A stretch of 9,577 nt of DNA from Candidatus Pacearchaeota archaeon. GTDB taxonomy: Archaea > Nanobdellota > Nanobdellia > Pacearchaeales > GW2011-AR1. Below the pieces are notes generated by a model. That model was given only the letters and a program-made list of their open reading frames with translations, searched no databases and was not told the origin of the DNA. This document shows positions 5,003-9,577 of this stretch, piece after piece; within the stretch, counting starts at the first letter, position 1; each line of letters begins with the position of its first letter. A program made the translations under genes and the position numbers. The DNA lies in contig JAGVWR010000036.1 of assembly GCA_018304205.1 (NCBI GenBank), positions 1 through 9,577 on the forward strand. The letters run 5' to 3'.

Positions 5003-5014
5003 TTAATAAACATT
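5003..5014. repeat. Direct repeat copy 2, possible RHH operator
   Basis: The second exact copy of TTAATAAACATT. It lies about 28 bases upstream of the TATA box of the rightward gene (5042-5049), placing the two copies near the two divergent promoters. Confidence 0.45.
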
Positions 5015-5041
5015 AAATAAGATTATTAAATTTTCCATACC

Positions 5042-5049
5042 TTTAAATA
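5042..5049 (+). promoter_or_regulatory. TATA box (TTTAAATA) of the gene at 5071
   Basis: TTTAAATA, the same octamer as at 3749-3756, centred 25.5 bases before the ATG at 5071. The upstream ATG at 5050 lies directly against the box and would not be on the transcript. Confidence 0.65.
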
Positions 5050-5070
5050 ATGTATATTTTAGAAATTTCT

Positions 5071-5415
5071 ATGAAAACAATAAGAAGAATAGAAATAGAC
5101 TTAACTGACTTACATGATTACGTACATGAACCTCGACAATGGGACGAGAGAATCAGAACCAAATTAAAAGAAGAAAATCTTTTGGATGACAAATTTATTT
5201 ACACGATCATTGATGGAGACAAAATTAACGAATTAGTAAGAAAAGGAACATACAGAAAAGGCGAAACAATATTCGCCTTTACAAAGGATTATTTAATCTG
5301 GCAAGCAAGTACAGATGTTGACTCAACAAGATTTTATGCCGATCTTTACGAAAATTCTGCCTTATCTATATGGACCAAGAAAGGTTTTGAAGCATGTTAT
5401 TGGGATGACCAATAA
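5071..5415 (+). CDS. Uncharacterised protein, possibly cut short by an in-frame stop
   Basis: I do not recognise a family. The 114-residue product starts MKTIRRIEIDL (a beta strand), has a charged middle (WDERIRTKLKEENLLDDKF), then strand-like stretches FIYTIIDGD and GETIFAFTKDYLIWQAS. It ends in an aromatic helix and CYWDDQ. It looks soluble. The start at 5071 rather than 5050 is set by the TATA box. After the TAA (5413-5415) the same frame continues for 31 coding-like codons to a TGA at 5509-5511, and the T-rich terminator lies after that second stop. The gene may therefore be truncated by a recent nonsense change, read through, or affected by a sequence error. The divergent RHH gene shares its upstream region and may regulate it. 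Confidence 0.7.
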   Translation: MKTIRRIEIDLTDLHDYVHEPRQWDERIRTKLKEENLLDDKFIYTIIDGDKINELVRKGTYRKGETIFAFTKDYLIWQASTDVDSTRFYADLYENSALSIWTKKGFEACYWDDQ

Positions 5416-5511
5416 TACAAATTCCTAGATACTAAAAATAAAGTAGATTCTTTAGAAGCGATAGCACTTTTAAGACAGCAATCAAAAAAATTAATTAAAC
5501 GACATTACTGA
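5416..5511 (+). other. Coding-like in-frame continuation after the stop at 5413
   Basis: Thirty-one sense codons follow the TAA in the same frame, giving YKFLDTKNKVDSLEAIALL and then RQQSKKLIKRHY before TGA. DSLEAIALLRQQSKKLIKR makes a good amphipathic helix, unlike random AT-rich translation. No start codon or promoter of its own is visible. Confidence 0.45.
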
Positions 5512-5516
5512 TTCCC

Positions 5517-5536
5517 TTTTTTCTTCACTCATTTTT
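5517..5536 (+). terminator. T-rich terminator tract
   Basis: Two T-runs (TTTTTT at 5517-5522 and TTTTT at 5532-5536) begin six bases after the TGA at 5509-5511. This is a typical archaeal T-tract terminator, and its place after the second stop supports the longer gene. Confidence 0.45.
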
Positions 5537-5608
5537 AGACTACAACAATCAAAATTAATCAAAAGAGTATTTAATAATTATTATGTTATCAAATATACCA
5601 CTATAAAG

Positions 5609-5616
5609 GTTAAATA
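5609..5616 (+). promoter_or_regulatory. TATA-like box (GTTAAATA) of the gene at 5638
   Basis: GTTAAATA is centred 25.5 bases before the ATG at 5638. A second candidate, CTATAAAG (5601-5608), would give a leader of about eight bases. The rest of the 5537-5600 gap is plain A/T-rich sequence with nothing I can assign. Confidence 0.45.
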
Positions 5617-5637
5617 GATGATAAATAATAAAATTAA

Positions 5638-5988
5638 ATGAAGAAATCAATTCTATCAGGTTTAGTTATTGCCTCAAGTGTTGCATTTGCAAGTTTAGAA
5701 GCCAAAGCAAATCAAAATATAACCGAACCAGTTCAACAAAACAATGTTAACAGCATTCAGTCAGAATCCTATCAAGAATCAAAATCATCAAAATATATTG
5801 ATCACCTAGCAGTTCTGGCAGGAATTTATATTGGATTGTCAGTCAAAGATTTGAAACCAGTTAAAAAAGTAAGAGGTTATATCTATAGTCCATTTAAAAA
5901 AGTAGCCAAACACATTATCTATTGTGCAAGAGAAGCAGCAATACAAGTATATTTAGAAGAAGCTAATAAGAAACGCTCAAAGATCTAA
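5638..5988 (+). CDS. Small secreted or membrane-anchored protein
   Basis: A 116-residue protein of no recognised family. Residues 1-24 form a classic Sec signal peptide: MKKS, a hydrophobic core (LSGLVIASSVAFASL), and an A-K-A site before Asn25. A Gln/Asn/Ser-rich linker (25-51) follows, then a membrane-like segment YIDHLAVLAGIYIGLSV (53-69). The tail is very basic (KPVKKVRGYIYSPFKKVAKH), with one Cys near 96 and a charged C-terminal helix. If the signal is cleaved, the mature protein has an outside N-terminus and one span with a positively charged inner tail. If uncleaved it is a two-span hairpin. A promoter lies at 5609-5616. It converges with EF-2, 39 bases away. Confidence 0.75.
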   Translation: MKKSILSGLVIASSVAFASLEAKANQNITEPVQQNNVNSIQSESYQESKSSKYIDHLAVLAGIYIGLSVKDLKPVKKVRGYIYSPFKKVAKHIIYCAREAAIQVYLEEANKKRSKI

Positions 5989-6027
5989 GTAATTTAATTC
6001 AAAGATTTTTATTCAAAAAAACTATAA

Positions 6028-8217
6028 TTATTGATTCTCGCTCAATCCCTTTCTTTCTCTTATCTTTCTTATTACAGAATCCATGAGTTCTCTTGGAAGT
6101 TTCTGAAATTCCTGATCCATTAAAGAAGAAACACCACGCCCTTCAGTTGAAGATCTTAAGTCATTACTCCATCCTATCATTTCACTTACAGGAATTTTCG
6201 CTTTAATGAAAGTATCATTCCCTTCTTGTCGAACATCTATTAATACTCCTCTCTTGCTTCCAACAAGTTGTGTAACAGTACCCATAAACTCAACAGGAAC
6301 TTCAATCATATGTGTTTGTACAGGTTCAAGTATTGTTGCACCAGCTTTCTTCATTGCCTCGTGCATTCCTAATCTTATCACGGGATAAATTTGAGCAGGA
6401 CCCCTATGCATATGATCAACGTGAAGTTTAGCATCATGTAATATAAATTTAGATTTCATTAATGGCTCCTTCGCCAGTGGTCCACCGTTAACAACAAGTC
6501 TCCACCCCTCCAAGATAGACTCTATAACTTCTCCAAGTAAAACGATACCTCTTGTTCGGTCTTCAAATACGTTGCCTTTGTAAATCTCTGCATATTGTCT
6601 CGCCTCATCATTGCTTAATCCAAGTTGTGAAAGTTTTTTCCATAAGTCTTCAGCTTTCTTTTTTATTCTTCCTTCAGAAATTTCTCCTCTTTCAATCGCA
6701 TTGTAAACTTCATTTTCTAATGGTTCAACACTGAAAGATAATATGTTATGCCCATTTGGAGTTCTTACTTCAACTTCGTCACTCATTTTAGAAACGCTCT
6801 CTCTATAAACAACTATTGGAGGACCCATTTTTACTTCAAGTCCTTTTTCATTCTTTATTCTGCCTTCTATAATTTCTAGGTGAAGTTCTCCCATTCCTGA
6901 AAGTAAGTTTTCTCCAGTCTCTTCATTAATCTCTATTTTAATGCTAGGATCTTCCTTTCCAACCTTTCTTAATACTTCAATAAGTTTAGGTAAATCTCCA
7001 GATTTAGTAACTTCAATAGATTTAGTAATGACTGGTTGGAATATGTGTTTAATTTCTTCAAAGGAAGTCTGTGGAGTAAGAGTCACAGTTTCTCCAACAT
7101 CAACATTAAGTCCAGATATTGCCAGAACATTTCCTGCTGGAACCTGGTCTAGTTGTTCTGGCTTAATTCCATTGTAAACTAAAACTTGTTGTACCCTATA
7201 TTTCTTTTTAGCGTTATTTGCATAAACTTCCATTCCATTTTGTATTGTTCCAGAATATAATCTTCCTGCAGAAACTTCTTTTCCAGACCTAGGGTCTATG
7301 ACTATTCTTGTAACAACGAATGCAACCTCTCCATTTCTATCACAATTAGTTAAACCTTTTCCAAAACTACTATCCGGATCTCCCCTCCATATCTTAGGAA
7401 TTCTATATTTCTGAGCTTCTAATGGATTTGGTAAGTGCTTTACAGCCATATCTAATACAACCTCGCTAAGTAATGCATTTTCCCAGACCCATTTCTTTCT
7501 CTCTTCTTCTTCCATTTCATAAATTTTATAAATATCTTTGAAAGTAACTCCTTTTTTCTTCATAAATGGCAAAGATAAAGCCCAGTTTTCTCTAGCTGCT
7601 CCAAAAGCAACAGATCCATCCATTACATTTACTTTCCACTTTTCCTTAAATTCTGGCTCCGCAATCTGCATTATTAAATTGTTAAACTCTTCTATTAACT
7701 TCATAAATCGTTGCTGCATTTGTTCTGGAGTTACTTTAAGTTCTTTTATTAATCTGTCAACTTTATTTATGAATAGAACTGGTTTTACTCTTTCTCTCAA
7801 TGCTTGCTTAAGAACAGTTTCTGTTTGAGGCATTATACCTTCAACAGCGCAAACTAAAACAAAGGTACCATCAATAGCTCTCATAGCTCTTGTAACGTTT
7901 CCTCCAAAATCAACGTGTCCAGGCGTATCAATTAAATTGATTAAATATTCTTCTCCATGGTATTCATGAGCCATAGAAACATTGGCTGCATCAACTGTCA
8001 TTAATCTTTCTTGTTCATCTTTGTGCTGCCATGTTGCCATTCCTTCATCCAAATCTCCTGCATTTTTAACAGCCATCATGCCCGCAGCAGCTAACAGAAC
8101 ATCTGTAAAAGCAGTTTTGCCGTGATGTATGTGCGCGCTAGTAGCTACGTTTCTTATATTCTTTTGAGTGTTAGTCAATCTGCTAATCTTCTGTAAACTT
8201 GATTCTTTCTCTACCAT
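6028..8217 (-). CDS. fusA: Translation elongation factor 2 (aEF-2), translocation GTPase
   Basis: A complete 729-residue archaeal EF-2, which drives GTP-dependent translocation on the ribosome. The G domain runs from residue 20 with IDTPGHVDFGG (96-106), NKVD (151-154) and VAFGAARENWA (203-213). Domain III follows, with LLSGMGELHLEI (438-449). Domain IV carries YRESVSK (471-477) and the diphthamide loop LHVDHMHRGPAQ (598-609), where His604 is the site normally converted to diphthamide. The C-terminus (IRERKGLSENQ) is typical of the archaeal factor. Oddities: the P-loop is AHIHHGKTA rather than AHIDHGKTT, so the usual Asp is His31 and the residue after the Walker Thr is Ala36. Switch I reads ERLMT where ERGIT is usual. 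The neighbouring EF-1A keeps both motifs. It stands apart from any ribosomal operon and has an untypical leader. Confidence 0.97.
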   Translation of the reverse strand: MVEKESSLQKISRLTNTQKNIRNVATSAHIHHGKTAFTDVLLAAAGMMAVKNAGDLDEGMATWQHKDEQERLMTVDAANVSMAHEYHGEEYLINLIDTPGHVDFGGNVTRAMRAIDGTFVLVCAVEGIMPQTETVLKQALRERVKPVLFINKVDRLIKELKVTPEQMQQRFMKLIEEFNNLIMQIAEPEFKEKWKVNVMDGSVAFGAARENWALSLPFMKKKGVTFKDIYKIYEMEEEERKKWVWENALLSEVVLDMAVKHLPNPLEAQKYRIPKIWRGDPDSSFGKGLTNCDRNGEVAFVVTRIVIDPRSGKEVSAGRLYSGTIQNGMEVYANNAKKKYRVQQVLVYNGIKPEQLDQVPAGNVLAISGLNVDVGETVTLTPQTSFEEIKHIFQPVITKSIEVTKSGDLPKLIEVLRKVGKEDPSIKIEINEETGENLLSGMGELHLEIIEGRIKNEKGLEVKMGPPIVVYRESVSKMSDEVEVRTPNGHNILSFSVEPLENEVYNAIERGEISEGRIKKKAEDLWKKLSQLGLSNDEARQYAEIYKGNVFEDRTRGIVLLGEVIESILEGWRLVVNGGPLAKEPLMKSKFILHDAKLHVDHMHRGPAQIYPVIRLGMHEAMKKAGATILEPVQTHMIEVPVEFMGTVTQLVGSKRGVLIDVRQEGNDTFIKAKIPVSEMIGWSNDLRSSTEGRGVSSLMDQEFQKLPRELMDSVIRKIRERKGLSENQ

Positions 8218-8265
8218 TGTTTTATCATTTCGTCCCCAATCAAATTTCTTTGATGTTAGAAGATA
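8218..8265 (-). promoter_or_regulatory. EF-2 mRNA leader with GNRA-capped hairpin
   Basis: Unlike most genes here, EF-2 has no TATA box 25 bases from its ATG. The minus strand holds ATCAAA-GAAA-TTTGAT (8239-8254), a six-pair stem with a GAAA tetraloop. GGGGACGAA follows, then an ATG (8226-8228) opening the five-codon frame MIKQW that runs over the EF-2 start. This could control EF-2 synthesis but may be incidental. Confidence 0.35.
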
Positions 8266-8286
8266 AATTTGTAATATTAATGAGGG

Positions 8287-8294
8287 TTTTTAAA
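8287..8294 (-). promoter_or_regulatory. Probable TATA box of EF-2 (TTTAAAAA)
   Basis: The best TATA match upstream of EF-2, with a predicted start near 8265 and a leader of about 47 bases. A weaker alternative, AAATTTATC (8262-8270), would give a leader of about 23 bases. No consensus box sits at leaderless distance. Confidence 0.45.
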
Positions 8295-8307
8295 GCTTAC
8301 TTGAGTG

Positions 8308-8856
8308 TTAGGCTTCTCTAAGAACTCTTTCTATTGCTCCAGCTAGAAAGAAAACAAAAGAAGAATCATATAGAAACTCCTCAAAGTTATCAGATCTTAA
8401 ATTAAGAAACCTTGTCCTGTTTTCATCAATTATTTTCATCAATTTATTTGAAAGAAGACTAGTATTGAATGCTGGAACGCCGTGTTCATTAAAACAGTCA
8501 TTTGTGATCAAATAATTCTCAAAAGAAGATTTTCTTATATTGTCAATTAAATATTCCTTAGGGTCTCTAATTAGCAAAGGCAATTTTTTCACAATAATGT
8601 TTGAACTGAATGGAAAATGATCGTCAAATACTTTTTCCGACTTTTCCCCAATACATACTGCCCAGTACGGCGAAACATACTTTAATCCTAAAATATTTCC
8701 ATTCACGCGAATAATTTTTCCTTCTCTATATTTCATATATTTGGTTAAATCAAAAACTTCTTCTTCAAAATCAATATCTTGATAACCATTTGTTTCTCCT
8801 AATCTCATATAGGCCGCCTTAAAGATTTCATCTAAAGTTAATTTTTCATTTTGCAT
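8308..8856 (-). CDS. Uncharacterised 182-residue protein
   Basis: I do not recognise a family. The N-terminal part is helical (LTLDEIFKAAYMRLGET, 6-22) and acidic (DIDFEEEVFDL). A strand-rich middle (GKIIRVNGNILGLKYVSPYW, then AVCIGEK) could be a small beta-barrel-like fold, and a helical C-terminus ends in FVFFLAGAIERVLREA. That last stretch is hydrophobic but interrupted by charges, so a membrane span is not clear. The ATG at 8856 is preferred over 8865 because the TATA box at 8878-8885 is centred 25.5 bases from it. It lies 90 bases upstream of EF-2 on the same strand, so it may be co-transcribed in part, although EF-2 seems to have its own promoter. Confidence 0.7.
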   Translation of the reverse strand: MQNEKLTLDEIFKAAYMRLGETNGYQDIDFEEEVFDLTKYMKYREGKIIRVNGNILGLKYVSPYWAVCIGEKSEKVFDDHFPFSSNIIVKKLPLLIRDPKEYLIDNIRKSSFENYLITNDCFNEHGVPAFNTSLLSNKLMKIIDENRTRFLNLRSDNFEEFLYDSSFVFFLAGAIERVLREA

Positions 8857-8877
8857 AATTTCCATATTTATATAAGA

Positions 8878-8885
8878 TATTTAAA
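8878..8885 (-). promoter_or_regulatory. TATA box (TTTAAATA) of the 182-residue orphan
   Basis: TTTAAATA on the minus strand, centred 25.5 bases from the ATG at 8856. It lies 17 bases past the stop of the upstream gene (8903-8905), so that gene is probably transcribed separately. Confidence 0.65.
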
Positions 8886-8902
8886 TTTATTCAATCAATT
8901 CT

Positions 8903-9358
8903 CTAGTGGCAGCAAGCAGGATGAGGATCGCAATACTTTCCATCAACAAAGACTTTCGGACTGAGTAACTTTTCTCTAAAATGTTTTAATATTTCTTTAT
9001 CTCGGTATTGCTTGCAAAATGTTTCAAGATTCATACCATGATCAAGTACGAATTTTCCTTTTTCTGTTGCGCTAAATAGATTTCTTTCAATTCCATATAC
9101 TAATATTTCTGGGTAACCAATATGATCTGCTTCTATACCAGACCGAAAATGAGTTTTCTTAACGTGATCGTAATCCTTTCTTGCCTGATTTAGTATTGCC
9201 ACTTCAAGTGCATCTTCTATTTCTTCATCAGAAATTATTTTTCTATCTCTTAAATTTCTTAATTCTTCAGAGTTATGTTGAGCATATAGAAATGATAAAT
9301 CAATATCAAGAGATTCTAAATATTTTATTGTGGCTTCCTTTAAACTGTCTTTAAGCAT
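8903..9358 (-). CDS. Uncharacterised 151-residue protein with Cys/His-rich tail
   Basis: I do not recognise a family. Most of the protein is helical and charged: IKYLESLDIDLSFLYAQHNS near 11-30, then DEEIEDALEVAILNQARKDY near 44-63, and a central HIGYPEILVYGIERNLF. Residues 88-110 (YGIERNLFSATEKGKFVLDH) suggest a winged-helix-like wing, but this is weak. The striking part is the extreme C-terminus, YCDPHPACCH, with Cys143, His146, Cys149, Cys150 and His151 packed into nine residues, a plausible metal-binding or disulfide/thiol tail. Translation stops directly after the last His. A TATA box at 9380-9387 is centred 25.5 bases from the ATG, predicting a leaderless mRNA. Confidence 0.75.
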   Translation of the reverse strand: MLKDSLKEATIKYLESLDIDLSFLYAQHNSEELRNLRDRKIISDEEIEDALEVAILNQARKDYDHVKKTHFRSGIEADHIGYPEILVYGIERNLFSATEKGKFVLDHGMNLETFCKQYRDKEILKHFREKLLSPKVFVDGKYCDPHPACCH

Positions 9359-9379
9359 AAATAAATAAAGCTAGAGCAG

Positions 9380-9387
9380 TTTATAGA
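9380..9387 (-). promoter_or_regulatory. TATA box (TCTATAAA) of the Cys/His-tail gene
   Basis: TCTATAAA on the minus strand, centred 25.5 bases from the ATG at 9358. It is divergent from the promoter at 9444-9451, with about 56 bases between the two boxes. Confidence 0.6.
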
Positions 9388-9443
9388 TATTATTATTCTC
9401 AAGTACACAATTATTTTCAATCTCCTCCGAACATTTAACAATA

Positions 9444-9451
9444 TATTTAAA
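9444..9451 (+). promoter_or_regulatory. TATA box (TATTTAAA) of the right-edge gene
   Basis: TATTTAAA, centred 25.5 bases before the ATG at 9473. An intact promoter in front of an interrupted frame suggests the break is recent or a sequence error. Confidence 0.6.
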
Positions 9452-9472
9452 GCAGGTTCTGTTAAACATGTA

Positions 9473-9577
9473 ATGAAGAATAGAAAATTAAGAAACATTT
9501 CATTTGTTTTGATTGTTCTAGTTATTGTTGCAGCTTAATTTATGCAGTTAGAACAGACTTATTTGTGATAGATAAAT
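9473..9577 (+). pseudogene. Membrane-anchored protein with a frame break, cut by the window edge
   Basis: The frame opens MKNRKLRNISF then a hydrophobic run VLIVLVIVAA, a basic start plus membrane anchor, and hits TAA at 9536-9538 after 21 codons. In the next frame the sequence continues without a stop to the window edge as LIYAVRTDLFVIDK, which reads as a natural continuation of an N-terminally anchored protein. Restoring one T in the CTTAATT stretch near 9535 would join them as VIVAALIYAVRTDLF. So this is either a real single-base frameshift, a sequence error, or programmed slippage; a free-standing 21-residue peptide is the alternative. The family is not recognised. Confidence 0.5.

Noticed and set aside
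5497..5538. Short leftward frame MSEEKRESVMSFN
   Set aside because: Only 13 codons, no promoter at the usual spacing, and it overlaps the terminator and continuation of the rightward gene.
6206..7828. Several 60-96-codon frames on the plus strand across EF-2
   Set aside because: All are antisense shadows of the well-supported EF-2 frame, without promoters or protein-like composition; the same holds for those across EF-1A and the kinase.

Overview
The window looks like chromosomal DNA of an AT-rich archaeon, most likely a small-genome DPANN lineage (Pacearchaeota/Woesearchaeota-like). That phylum-level placement is inference. The archaeal assignment rests on three things: a complete archaeal/eukaryotic-type elongation factor 1A (425 aa), a complete archaeal-type elongation factor 2 (729 aa, keeping the diphthamide-site His), and archaeal TATA boxes in front of most genes. 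There is no str-operon context (no ribosomal proteins S7, S10 or S12 beside the factors), and most neighbours are short orphan genes, which fits a fragmented, reduced genome.

Layout, left to right. 1-148: a possible start of a leftward gene plus terminator-like hairpins. 149-1712: a leftward group of a TPR protein (own promoter), a nicotinamide-riboside/uridine-kinase-like P-loop kinase, and a helical orphan that starts the kinase operon (stop and start codons one base apart). 1713-1876: a spacer with a possible 24-codon hydrophobic microprotein. 1877-3154: EF-1A (leftward). 3247-3366: two tandem nested hairpins with covarying stems. 3374-3727: orphan (leftward). 3816-4226: orphan (rightward). 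4239-4915: a DUF1761-like membrane protein and a ribbon-helix-helix regulator (both leftward). 5071-5415 (rightward): an orphan that appears to continue in frame past its stop to 5511. 5638-5988: a secreted/membrane small protein (rightward). 6028-8217: EF-2 (leftward). 8308-9358: two leftward orphans, the second with a Cys/His tail. 9473-end: a rightward membrane-anchored protein whose frame is broken after 21 codons.

The transcription pattern is regular. At ten starts the centre of a TATA-like octamer lies 24.5-26.5 bases upstream of an ATG, which predicts leaderless or nearly leaderless mRNAs. I used this spacing to choose among alternative starts at 724, 4664, 5071 and 8856. EF-1A is slightly longer-spaced. 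EF-2 and the ribbon-helix-helix gene are exceptions with real leaders, and the latter carries the strong Shine-Dalgarno sites.

There is no obvious new multi-gene defence or metabolic system. The items most worth a second look are the covarying double hairpin, the EF-2 G-domain substitutions, the duplicated Shine-Dalgarno unit inside the RHH gene, the two interrupted reading frames, and a 13-base promoter motif shared by EF-1A and an orphan gene.
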